In this document: positions 16,877-24,675 of the stretch, in pieces
How the letters are laid out: every line of letters starts with the position of its first letter
Position numbering within the stretch: the stretch's first letter is position 1
Source of the DNA: XYA12-FULL-58-9 sp001798605
GTDB lineage: Bacteria; Myxococcota; XYA12-FULL-58-9
Direction: 5' to 3'
Length of the DNA: 52,243 nt
Assembly: GCA_036736205.1 (NCBI GenBank)
Contig: DAINMX010000015.1
Span: 1-52,243 of the forward strand
Program-made: the position numbers and the translations under genes
Notes under the pieces: generated by a model
What the model was told of the DNA's origin: nothing
The model's database searches: none
Seen by the model: the letters and a program-made list of their open reading frames with translations, nothing else

Positions 16877-18679
16877 ATGAAAGAAGAAGAATTGATACAC
16901 TCCCGCAATGGTAAGCTGCATTTCTTCGGAGACGACACCTACTTGCTGTCACTGGGGGACGGCAAAGACCGGCCGTTACTGGAGAAGAGCGATCTTGACA
17001 TCTTGGCTAATTCCAGAAGCTTCGCACCGATCAGCGTGCATGCCAAAAACATTGTCACTGCGCGTCCAGGAACATTTGACGGCGTTCTTGCAGCTGAACA
17101 CCGCATTCAGGAGTTGGTAGACGCTGGGTTCTACTATTCGCTTGGAGAGATTAAGGCGGCAACGCTATCATCGAGTGAATCATCGACCGAGCCATCCACT
17201 GAGTCATTGGTAACTCTGGACACTATTGGGATCGTCACGTGCAACCGACCTGCGTGTGCCGAGAGGGCACTTCGCAGCTATGCAAAGATGACTCAGAAGT
17301 ATGGTCGTCAGACGTCGTTTGTTGTGGCGGATGACACTCATGATCCTGTGGCAGCTGCCGAACAGAGTTCCAAGTTGAAGGTATTGAGCAACCAACTCGG
17401 CATTGGCCTCCGAATTTTGGGCCGTGAACAACGCAAGGACCTCGTTGACCACATAAAAGCAACAGACTCGAGCATTCCGACGGAGGTATTGAAATTTGGG
17501 TTGTTCGGTTTCGAGGGTGTTGAGCGCAGCGCCGGATCGAATCGCAACGCCTTGCTCTTAGACCAGGTGGGAAACGCCTTTTTGTCTGTCGATGATGACA
17601 CTATTTGTGAGCTTCGAAGACCGTCGGATTTCGATGATGGAGCGCAATTCGCTTCAATCGATCCAACACAGTTTCTCTTCTTTGATGACCGAGAAGCAGC
17701 ATTTGAGGCGAGTGCGCCATTCGATATCGATCTGTTGTCTGAGCACGAGAGGCTACTCGGGAGGCCCCTCGGTTCGCTTTTTGATTACCCACACGTGCAT
17801 CTCCTTCCTATGGACGAGCGTTTGCTCGAGAGTCTCAGGTCAGTCCAGGGTCGCGTCGCGGCGGTGACAACGGGTCTGGTAGGCGATTCTGGTATGGGTA
17901 GAGCAATGTATTTCATGCTCGCTGTCGGTCCTTTGCGCAAGATGCTCGCCGAATCGGAGAAAGACTATCAACGGGCTCGCAAGACGAAGGCGGTCTTTCG
18001 CGCGGTGGCGCGTACCACTGTGTCCACCGATTACTTCATGATGCCAGCTACCTCCTTGGACAATCGATTCGATCTCCCACCCTTTTTACCCATCCTAAGA
18101 AATCAAGACGGGCTCTTTGGCACCACACTTCAGATCGCCTCCCCTCATCTGTTCACAGGACATTTGCCAATAGCGATCCGTCACGAACCGCCTCAGCCCC
18201 GCATGTTCGACGACGATGAAGTCTGGCAACATTTGGATCGACTTCGCGCCGCGGATTATCTCATCCAACTCTTCTCCGTTCATGAATTTGGCGTTGGATC
18301 GCGCAGTTTCGAACAACGGATGGAGAGCATAGGCCGATGGCACCTCGACCTCGGAACCCTGCCATCGGCAGATTTTGCTTTGGCTTTGATGGAGTTGCGC
18401 AACAAGTTTCTGAGTGCCAAAGCCCGCAACCTCGAGGCTCGACTGGAGCGGGAGGCGCTTCACACTTCGCTGAAGTCCGATATAGAGAACGGGCTGGAGA
18501 ATCTCTACAAACGTATCTTCTCTGATGAAGAGTTGGTTCCGCTCGACCTGCGAAGTCCGCATCGCGACTACAAGGAAAGCCTGCAATTGTTCGCTCACAT
18601 TGTGCAGCGTTATGGCCAATTGTTGATGCATTGGTTCGCGATTAAGCTAGCAGCCAAAACCTGGACATCTCCTTCATGA
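16877..18679 (+). CDS. GT-A-type glycosyltransferase-like protein with an unrecognised N-terminal domain
   Basis: The protein has 600 aa. Residues 1-90 form a small alpha/beta domain (two strands, KLHFFGDDTYLLSL, then helices SDLDILANSRSF and HRIQELVDAGFYYS) that resembles a winged-helix or PqqD-like fold by eye. After a Ser/Thr/Glu linker (98-112), residues 115-250 look like a GT2-family GT-A core: strand TIGIVTCNRPACAERAL, then SNRNALLLDQVGNAFLSVDDDT with the metal-binding DDD at 239-241. The C-terminal 350 residues are helical and not recognised. No membrane helix is present. It is followed by a GT-C-like membrane gene, and both are less GC-rich than the housekeeping genes. The start at 16877 is chosen over an in-frame TTG at 16868. 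Donor and acceptor are unknown. Confidence 0.65.
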   Translation: MKEEELIHSRNGKLHFFGDDTYLLSLGDGKDRPLLEKSDLDILANSRSFAPISVHAKNIVTARPGTFDGVLAAEHRIQELVDAGFYYSLGEIKAATLSSSESSTEPSTESLVTLDTIGIVTCNRPACAERALRSYAKMTQKYGRQTSFVVADDTHDPVAAAEQSSKLKVLSNQLGIGLRILGREQRKDLVDHIKATDSSIPTEVLKFGLFGFEGVERSAGSNRNALLLDQVGNAFLSVDDDTICELRRPSDFDDGAQFASIDPTQFLFFDDREAAFEASAPFDIDLLSEHERLLGRPLGSLFDYPHVHLLPMDERLLESLRSVQGRVAAVTTGLVGDSGMGRAMYFMLAVGPLRKMLAESEKDYQRARKTKAVFRAVARTTVSTDYFMMPATSLDNRFDLPPFLPILRNQDGLFGTTLQIASPHLFTGHLPIAIRHEPPQPRMFDDDEVWQHLDRLRAADYLIQLFSVHEFGVGSRSFEQRMESIGRWHLDLGTLPSADFALALMELRNKFLSAKARNLEARLEREALHTSLKSDIENGLENLYKRIFSDEELVPLDLRSPHRDYKESLQLFAHIVQRYGQLLMHWFAIKLAAKTWTSPS

Positions 18680-18680
18680 G

Positions 18681-20633
18681 TTGAACCACCGGCACGTCGG
18701 ACAGACAATGCGTTTGCACGTCCCATGCATAGAATTCTTGAAGATGACGAGGTCGCATTCTCGTTCGACGTCATCGACGTCATCGACGTCATCGACGTCA
18801 TCGACGTCATCGACGTGGTTATTGGCCTTGTGCGGTACGATGCTTTCCTACTTGTTTGTCGGATACCGTATCTACTTTTCCGACCACCACGTTACCATTC
18901 CATTTCTGCGTATTCATATGCACGGTCCTGGTGTGTTCCCGGGTGACTTTGTAGCGAATATCGCTGATCAGTATTCGGTTCTTGCATTCTATTTTATCGC
19001 GCCGGTGGTGGAGACACTCGGCTTGGAACCGGCATTTCTCTTGCTCCATGGACTAAGTATATTTCTCCTTTTCGGTGCGGTAGCAGCGCTCGCACGTTTG
19101 TTGTTTGAGCATCCTTGGGCTCCGCTATTGGCGGTTCTCGCCATGGTGTTTCCTAAGTTGGTGTGGGGCTGGGTCCCCACCTACGAGATCTATTTGCTTC
19201 CGCGCGACTTGGCGTTTCCCTTGTTGCTGTGGGGACTGTGGGGACAACTGAACAAGCGACCCTATCTGGCGGCGGTATTGGGCGCTATCGGATTCAATAT
19301 TCACCCGGTGATTGGCCTATGGGGGCTTTTCGCTCAGGGCCTGGCGGTCTTGGGTCGCGGCTTTCGCAATATGGATCGCGCGCTCATTACTTCCATAGCT
19401 TTCGGCGCACTTCTTTGTATCCCTGCCGTGCTGGCCCGCGCTCATGCGGGTGGCGAGTCAACCATGCGTCTGATTGACCCCGAATGGTTTCACCTCATCG
19501 CTCTGCGCAGCAAGCATCACTTCTTGCCGAGCACCTATCCAGGTCATTTTCATGCAGCCAACCTGGCCTGCGTTGCGCTGGTGTGGCGGGGGGCACAGAT
19601 AACCAAGAATCAGTCTCATGCGTGGTTTTTGCGAGGGTTGGCCATCGCTACACCCATTGCGGTGGTGCTGACGATACTGTTCGGCGAGTGGGTGCCTATC
19701 CAATTCTGGTTGCTGACGAGCCCCATGCGGTTGGCCCGCATCGCCATGGTATTCGCCGTTTGTGCATCTGCCGCTGTTGTGCTGGAAGAGCATCGAAATA
19801 AGTCCGGGCTATTGGCCAGTGGTGCCTTTGTTTGGGTGCTGTTGGCCTTGGACTACATTGCGCCTCCCTTCGCGGTGATGGTGCTTGCTTGGCTGCTATG
19901 GCCGTGGCTCTCGAAGTTGATTCTCTTGCGTCTGCCGGAGACGTGGAGAAAGTTTGTCGATCCGCGTTGGCTGGTGGTGGTCGCCGGGATAGCGGTGGCG
20001 GTGAGTTGGTACCACCATACGACACAGTTGCTGAACGCCTCTGTCGTCATGGCCGCTATCGTCGCTCTTTCGTCCGTCAAGCGAATTTCGGATTACATGT
20101 CGGCTCGGCCGGCCATTCTTGCGCTTTGTCTGGGCCTTGCGGTGTTGAGTTTTGGTGGTGTGAAATTAGCCAATGGAGGAGGTGTACGGAATTCCGATCT
20201 CTTCGGTTTCAGTGGCCAAAATAGCATAACAAAGGCTGCACTCTGGGCCAAAGACCATACACCAGCAGAAGCACTGTTCATTACCAACAATGTGAGGTTA
20301 TTTCGTGCATGGTCAGAGCGAGGCACCATAGGTGACTACAAAGATGGCACCTATGGCAATCTCAGCCGCTCTTTTGCCTTTGCGTGGGCGGAACGCATGA
20401 ATCAGATATGCCGACGTTCCCTGCCCGAGTGGTCACATCATTGGCCGAGAAACTGCGCATTCGACGAACACGACACCGAGAGCTTTCGCCAGCTGGCCGC
20501 CAACACCGGCGCGACTCATGTACTGGTGGGCCAAGACCACCGAGTCCTCGATTTACCCCTTGTCTACCAAAACCGCGGTGCGCGGATCCATCGCATCACC
20601 AATCCTCCTTTCACAGAAGAGGCGGCACCGTGA
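18681..20633 (+). CDS. Multi-pass membrane protein, GT-C/DUF6798-like
   Basis: The reading frame spans about 650 aa, with roughly 12 hydrophobic segments from residue 45 onward and a soluble C-terminal region of about 130 residues (ITKAALWAKDHTPAEALFI onward). This layout is that of GT-C membrane glycosyltransferases and related DUF6798-type proteins. Residues 28-44 are a (Thr-Ser-Ser) repeat encoded by a 9-bp minisatellite. The start is uncertain: TTG at 18681 is adjacent to the previous stop, and ATG at 18708 or 18744 are alternatives, all before the repeat. Likely co-transcribed with the GT-A-like gene. Substrate unknown. Confidence 0.68.
   Translation: MNHRHVGQTMRLHVPCIEFLKMTRSHSRSTSSTSSTSSTSSTSSTWLLALCGTMLSYLFVGYRIYFSDHHVTIPFLRIHMHGPGVFPGDFVANIADQYSVLAFYFIAPVVETLGLEPAFLLLHGLSIFLLFGAVAALARLLFEHPWAPLLAVLAMVFPKLVWGWVPTYEIYLLPRDLAFPLLLWGLWGQLNKRPYLAAVLGAIGFNIHPVIGLWGLFAQGLAVLGRGFRNMDRALITSIAFGALLCIPAVLARAHAGGESTMRLIDPEWFHLIALRSKHHFLPSTYPGHFHAANLACVALVWRGAQITKNQSHAWFLRGLAIATPIAVVLTILFGEWVPIQFWLLTSPMRLARIAMVFAVCASAAVVLEEHRNKSGLLASGAFVWVLLALDYIAPPFAVMVLAWLLWPWLSKLILLRLPETWRKFVDPRWLVVVAGIAVAVSWYHHTTQLLNASVVMAAIVALSSVKRISDYMSARPAILALCLGLAVLSFGGVKLANGGGVRNSDLFGFSGQNSITKAALWAKDHTPAEALFITNNVRLFRAWSERGTIGDYKDGTYGNLSRSFAFAWAERMNQICRRSLPEWSHHWPRNCAFDEHDTESFRQLAANTGATHVLVGQDHRVLDLPLVYQNRGARIHRITNPPFTEEAAP
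18766..18816. repeat. 9-bp coding minisatellite at the start of the GT-C-like gene
   Basis: Five perfect copies of CGACGTCAT plus a partial sixth lie near the 5' end of the membrane-protein gene and encode a Thr-Ser-Ser repeat. Each unit contains the palindrome GACGTC. Confidence 0.9.
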
Positions 20634-21009
20634 TCCAGTATGTCGGGTAGAAATACGGCGCGCGACCTTACAATGACGGTTTGGCTGTTTCGGCTCCTCG
20701 ATGCCACCGCGCTGCTCAAGCTCGCGGCGTAGGGCGGCGAGGATCGTGGGCAGAATTCCTCGGATACCGCTGTTGTTCCCAGGGTGGAACGCTGTCGTTC
20801 CCTGGTGGAACGCTGTCGTTCCCTGGTGGAGCGCTGTCGTTCCCTGGTGGAGCGCTGTCGTTCCCTGGTGGAGCGCCGTGGTTCCCTGTGCTCCATTGCG
20901 AAGAACAAAAAGCGTAACGAATACGGTGCGGAGATGACGCTCAGCCTCTGGCATACATCGTGCAAACTGTCATCGCAAATTGAACTGCGGATAGCAAACA
21001 GGAGACTTT
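20634..21009. other. Intergenic region with a hairpin minisatellite
   Basis: There is no convincing gene in this 376-nt stretch. Open frames across it exist only because the 21-bp repeat has a length divisible by 3. Besides the array at 20775-20894 it holds the leader of the small lipoprotein gene, with an AGGAGA ribosome site at about 21000. Confidence 0.7.
20775..20894. repeat. 21-bp minisatellite whose units can form hairpins
   Basis: Five units of 21-22 bp starting GTTCCC, plus a partial sixth. The first two units carry GTTCC and GGAAC as inverted arms around a short loop, so each can fold on its own. In units 3-5 GGAAC has become GGAGC, which weakens the pairing. The array is non-coding and lies 115 nt before the EGF-like lipoprotein gene. 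Confidence 0.88.
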
Positions 21010-21291
21010 ATGAAAATCAAGCAGCTCGTTACGTTGGGAATCGGAATGGCGTTCATGGGATGCGGCTCCGAAGGAAAAATCGACGACCTTAGGGCAATGG
21101 AGCTCGAAGACGGCGATTCGTCAATTGTGGACCAATTGAATTCAGATGTCTGCTACACGATACACTACGATCAAAGTTGTGGTTGGGGAGAGCTGTGCTA
21201 CGAGAATGGATATAACATGTTTTATCGTGAGTATAGCTTTGGGTGCCTCTGTGTCGGAGAATCGGGAGATGGCGCTTGTTCAGGATCATGA
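21010..21291 (+). CDS. Small lipoprotein with an EGF-like six-cysteine pattern
   Basis: This 93-aa protein has a lipoprotein signal (AFMGC, Cys18). After an acidic spacer (25-45) it carries six cysteines at 48, 57, 63, 79, 81 and 90. The spacing C-x8-C-x5-C-x15-C-x1-C-x8-C is that of an EGF-like domain, including the diagnostic C-x-C pair and a Gly-rich last loop. That last loop is one residue off the standard EGF signature. A good ribosome site (AGGAGA, 4 nt spacing) supports the start. It is probably exported and disulfide-bonded on the outer surface; function unknown. It stands alone after the hairpin array and before degenerate DNA. Confidence 0.7.
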   Translation: MKIKQLVTLGIGMAFMGCGSEGKIDDLRAMELEDGDSSIVDQLNSDVCYTIHYDQSCGWGELCYENGYNMFYREYSFGCLCVGESGDGACSGS

Positions 21292-21680
21292 CCCCACGCG
21301 CTTGCCTCTGAGCGGCGACCCGGAGAAATGAGGGGTCCCTCTACTGGAACCCGACCGCGAGTGGATCGGAACAATCGGCAAGCGACGGCGAAAGATCGAC
21401 CACCTTCCGCGCGACGAGCCTCTTGGGTTTCCCGAACAGCTTCACGTGGCCGCTTCCAGAGCGTCGGCGTGGGCATGGCCTCACATTTGTACTGATTGTC
21501 TCGTCTATGGGACCCTCACCCGTGGTTAGCCAAGCTGTGCAGCGATCTCTACGATGGCCGCTCCATCACATCTGAGTTTTGAACGGGAAGGTGAATAACG
21601 GTGCCTGTATTGTCGTCTCTGCCCGGTGTTTTTACATGCGAGACCCAACTACCTGCGCCCCAAACGTTTTGGGAGGAAAG
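21292..21680. other. Gene-poor, degenerate DNA
   Basis: No intact gene is supported. The segment contains a sulfatase-gene fragment (21488-21558). The stretch at about 21330-21475 has the composition of old coding DNA but no recognisable product. It appears to be recombination debris. Confidence 0.55.
21488..21558 (+). pseudogene. Fragment of the sulfatase-like gene
   Basis: 71 nt match 14889-14960, inside the sulfatase-like gene, with 3 mismatches and one 1-nt deletion (about 94%). The deletion brings a TAG into frame. It is the second dispersed piece of that gene within 7 kb. Confidence 0.85.
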
Positions 21681-22277
21681 ATGAAAACCCCATTCTCGTT
21701 GGTCGTGTGCGCGTGGGCCTTTGCCGGATGCGCCCTCACCAACTACACCATGGTCAAGCCGTACACCTCTGGACGAGAGGTGGGCTCAACCACTCCGATG
21801 ACCAAGAGTGTCGTCTGGAAGAAACTGGAACTGAAGCCCACCCTGCGCAATGAACCTGAGGCTGTAGCGGTGAAGAAGAATGGCTACGGGATGGACACCG
21901 CGTATGTATTCACAAACCCCAAGCCACAGGAGTGGCTGACACAGGCCGCCAAGGTTGAATTTCAGAGCGTTGGTCTGGACATGGCTGGTAATGGAGCCGA
22001 TGACCCGAGCATTTCGATTGTCGTCGATCAGTTCTTTGCCGAGCCAGATGTGAGTGTCTGGGGGGCAGACATGACCGCAGTCACTGTTCTGGACGTGACC
22101 GTGAACCTGCCAAAACAGGGCAAGACATTTCAAAGACGGTTTGTGGGCGAAGACAACTCATTCGAAATGGTCTGGCCTGATTCCGACTTTGATGTTCGAC
22201 TGTTGAAGCGTGCGCAACTTGCGTTTCACGAGGCTGCACAGGAAACACGCAAGCTGATCGACGGGGAGGGCATATAA
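21681..22277 (+). CDS. YajG-like lipoprotein
   Basis: This 198-aa protein has a lipoprotein signal (FAGC, Cys17). The mature part contains VKKNGYGMDTAYVFTN and a helix-strand pattern (WLTQAAKVEFQSVGL, then ISIVVDQFFAEPDV) resembling the YajG family of small outer-membrane lipoproteins. The ATG at 21681 has GGGAGG 5 nt upstream; the frame is open further upstream but without signal-peptide character. The next lipoprotein gene starts 1 nt after its stop, so the two are one operon. Function unknown. Confidence 0.68.
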   Translation: MKTPFSLVVCAWAFAGCALTNYTMVKPYTSGREVGSTTPMTKSVVWKKLELKPTLRNEPEAVAVKKNGYGMDTAYVFTNPKPQEWLTQAAKVEFQSVGLDMAGNGADDPSISIVVDQFFAEPDVSVWGADMTAVTVLDVTVNLPKQGKTFQRRFVGEDNSFEMVWPDSDFDVRLLKRAQLAFHEAAQETRKLIDGEGI

Positions 22278-22278
22278 G

Positions 22279-22512
22279 ATGAAAATGCTGTCATCAATCA
22301 GATCCGCACTTTGGCCGTTGGCATTGGTCAACCTCTTGGCAGGCGTAACAATCCTGTCGGTGGGTTGCAGCCCAGGACTGCGTCATGTTCGCAAGGGGCT
22401 GGCAACAGACCCGACATGGAAAGAAACGCAACAAGCCCAACCAGCGCAGAAAGATACACCCGTACCAGTCGTAGAGGTGGACACGTCGGAAGAGGCAAGC
22501 GAATCCGAATAG
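22279..22512 (+). CDS. Small lipoprotein, function unknown
   Basis: This 77-aa protein has a long signal peptide ending ILSVGC (Cys30). The mature tail of 48 residues is short, polar and rich in Gln, Pro and Glu, with no recognised domain. It starts 1 nt after the YajG-like lipoprotein and has a GGGGAGGG ribosome site inside that gene's end. Probably a small membrane-anchored partner of it. Confidence 0.65.
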   Translation: MKMLSSIRSALWPLALVNLLAGVTILSVGCSPGLRHVRKGLATDPTWKETQQAQPAQKDTPVPVVEVDTSEEASESE

Positions 22513-22573
22513 GCAGCCTATTGCGGATGCGCGACTTGACAAGATACTCGAAGACCGGCGGTATGCCGTCTTT

Positions 22574-22963
22574 ATGAAAGCCCTTGAACGCGTCGAACGT
22601 CTGACGACACGAGGCAAGCTGGAAACGCTCCTCGATTGGTCGCCAGGATATATCAGCAAGATGATTGCTCGCCGAAAAAAGGTGGAGCATCGCACAGCGG
22701 TGTTCTTTGATCTGATCGCTGCGGATCCTGGAAGGCTCAGTCGTGTTCTGGAGGAATTGGAAGACGATTCAAGTCGTGAGCACAATCTTGCCGGTGGCAC
22801 CAGGTTCGAGAATCTCTTTGTGAGCCCGAGCTGCCTCTCCGAGCGGCATTTCCTTGCTGACAATCGGACGCAAGGTGCCATTTGCGAGTCCGGCAAACAG
22901 GCCTGCGTGGATATCCGCTTCCTCGGCAGGGGTGATGGACCACAGGGTGAAGGCGTGGATTGA
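22574..22963 (+). pseudogene. Helix-turn-helix (XRE-like) gene remnant with a read-through tail
   Basis: The first 65 residues look like a genuine HTH protein (LETLLDWSPGYISKMIARRK, then FFDLIAADPGRL). In-frame coding-like sequence continues upstream of the ATG (QPIADARLDKILEDRRYAVF) with no standard start codon. From about 22770 the frame simply reads the antisense of the quinone oxidoreductase gene. Both ends thus look lost. It may be a broken regulator whose original 3' end was cut off. A functional short gene with an alternative start and a long antisense tail is less likely. Confidence 0.5.
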
Positions 22964-23731
22964 GCCCCGCCGGGCCATGAGATCGCGGGCGTTGATGGTT
23001 ACCTCTCCGCGATTGCCGATCACGATAACCCGGCCATTGTTGGCGAGCAATCTGAGATCTTGGGCAAGGTTTATGTTTGCGAGCATCTCCAAAATGACGT
23101 CCACCCCGCGTCCGCCGGTGGCGTCGAGTATCTGTTCTTGATAACCGGCCTGGGTGTGCAAAAATGCCTGTTGGGCACCTTCGCGCTCGACCAGGTCGAT
23201 CCCTTTGGACGTTCCGGCGGTACCGAAAACGGTCAGTCCCATGGCCTTTGCCATCTGCAACGCCGCGGTGCCAACACCGCCGCTCGCGCCATGAATGAGG
23301 ACGGTTTGTGCGGCGTGGTCTGCTATCCAGTGATGCAATGCGTGATAAGCAGTACCGTAGGGCACCCACACGCCGGCTCCCTGGCTGAACGTTATCCTGT
23401 CAGGAAGCGGATGAACTTGGCTCTCGAGTGCTAACGCAAATTGCGCGTATGCGCCTGTCAAAGTCTTTGCCGTGTACACTCTTTGGCCCGGCTGGACCCG
23501 GGTCACGCCCTCGCCCACAGCTTCAATCACACCGGCGCCGTCGGAGCCCGGGGTGTAAGGAAGCTCGGGCTTGTGTGGATACGTACCGGTGCGGATGTAG
23601 GTATCATAGGGGTTGACGCCAGCGGCGTGAATGCGAACGAGCACTTGGCCTTCGCCCGGCTTTGGCGTCGGCACCTCTTTGAGCTCGAGTACGTCTGGGG
23701 ATCCGAAACCACGAACGACGATCGCCTTCAT
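22769..23731 (-). CDS. NADPH:quinone oxidoreductase (MDR superfamily, zeta-crystallin type)
   Basis: This 320-aa protein is a complete medium-chain dehydrogenase/reductase. It has an N-terminal GroES-like domain (MKAIVVRGFGSPDVLELKEV, then VRIHAAGVNPYDTYIRTG) and a Rossmann domain with HGASGGVGTAALQMAKAMG and GNRGEVTINARDLM. The Zn-binding cysteines are missing, as in quinone reductases. It reduces quinones or other electrophiles with NADPH. Start 23731 has a GGAAGG ribosome site 4 nt upstream; an in-frame start 84 nt further upstream is not needed. Its 3' end overlaps the HTH remnant on the other strand. Confidence 0.9.
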   Translation of the reverse strand: MKAIVVRGFGSPDVLELKEVPTPKPGEGQVLVRIHAAGVNPYDTYIRTGTYPHKPELPYTPGSDGAGVIEAVGEGVTRVQPGQRVYTAKTLTGAYAQFALALESQVHPLPDRITFSQGAGVWVPYGTAYHALHHWIADHAAQTVLIHGASGGVGTAALQMAKAMGLTVFGTAGTSKGIDLVEREGAQQAFLHTQAGYQEQILDATGGRGVDVILEMLANINLAQDLRLLANNGRVIVIGNRGEVTINARDLMARRGSIHAFTLWSITPAEEADIHAGLFAGLANGTLRPIVSKEMPLGEAARAHKEILEPGATGKIVLTT

Positions 23732-23981
23732 AAGACCTTCCTTCCTCCTCTTGCTGTGTGGACCAGAAGGTAGGGCTGCTTCACGACGACCGCAACGGGC
23801 AATTCGGGTTGCCAATTCCCTTCATTCCATGATTCTGTTTGGGCCTGGGACGTATCTGGGAGTTCCTGGGGGTATTCAATTGTCGGCAAGAACAAGCGCA
23901 TACGCATTTGCCGTCGCTTTGGCTACCATCGTGATCGTTGATCGTTGAGCCTGTGGCGTCGGTTAGCCCCGGTTAGCCCGA

Positions 23982-24260
23982 CTACTCAGGCCAGCGTTGG
24001 GCGCCGTGGAGCACGCGGGCCACCCACAGGGTGTTGGTTTCTACTTTGTAAACAGTGATGAATGGAGTGCCGCCGACGACAAGCTCACGCGTGCCGGGGA
24101 CGCGTCCTGGCCGACCCACATTCGGGAACTCGGAGAGCCCTTCGATCGCCTCCAGGACGCGAAGCACTGTTCGCACAGCAGCCTTTGGGTTGTCTTCGGC
24201 AATGTGCGCTTCAATCGCGTCGAGGTCGCGCGTTGCGCTACGAGTGAGACGGATCCGCAA
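23982..24260 (-). CDS. RelE/ParE-family toxin
   Basis: This 92-aa protein has the ParE/RelE pattern: MRIRLTRSATRDLDAIEAHI, a helix-rich middle (AAVRTVLRVLEAIEGLSEFPNVGRPG), and a C-terminal sheet with GTRELVVGGTPFITVYKV and LWVARVLHGAQRWP. It overlaps the upstream antitoxin gene by 23 nt. ParE toxins act on gyrase and RelE toxins on ribosome-bound mRNA; the sequence favours the ParE group (GRPGRVPGTREL). Confidence 0.88.
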   Translation of the reverse strand: MRIRLTRSATRDLDAIEAHIAEDNPKAAVRTVLRVLEAIEGLSEFPNVGRPGRVPGTRELVVGGTPFITVYKVETNTLWVARVLHGAQRWPE

Positions 24261-24489
24261 GTTTCTGCTCCCACGCTCGCTTCACATCGCCGATTGCCAC
24301 ACCCTCACCACGCGCCGCCTCCGCCAATCCCTTCTTGATGGCGTCTACCTGCCATTCCTGAATTGCAAGGTATTCGTCAATGGCCTCTGCGGCGAGGTAC
24401 GATTTCGACCGTTGGGTAGCTTTGGCGAGCCTTGCAAGCCGCTTCGCCACCGACGACTCAACTCGCACAGTCAGAACAGCGGTGCTCAT
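24238..24489 (-). CDS. Ribbon-helix-helix antitoxin (ParD/RelB-like)
   Basis: The protein has 83 aa. The N-terminal RHH reads STAVLTVRVESSVAKRLARLA and then RSKSYLAAEAIDEYLA, followed by a toxin-binding helix (WQVDAIKKGLAEAARGE). It precedes and overlaps the ParE-like toxin gene. Second codon-level start MLM at 24495 is possible. This is the second toxin-antitoxin pair in the accessory region. Confidence 0.85.
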   Translation of the reverse strand: MSTAVLTVRVESSVAKRLARLAKATQRSKSYLAAEAIDEYLAIQEWQVDAIKKGLAEAARGEGVAIGDVKRAWEQKLADPSHS

Positions 24490-24675
24490 GAGCATCTCCC
24501 GTATACCTGTGATGCACTATAGCACCAACAGCGCTACCAATCCACACCGATTACGAAGTCAGCGTCGATCTCGCCGCCGCCACCGGTATCATCGGCGCCA
24601 GGGGCGGCGGTAATCTGCCGCCGATCAGACGCGCAGGTCAGGAGCGCGTCGCCTCGGAGGTTCAATCAGTTCTGC

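Noticed and set aside
20775..20894. Regular repeat array that could be taken for a CRISPR
   Set aside because: Units are contiguous 21-22 bp with no unique spacers, and no cas gene is near.
24500..24670. Open minus-strand stretch encoding about 40 residues (with GGGGEIDADFVIGV)
   Set aside because: It looks like old coding DNA but has no start, no recognised family and stops at both ends.
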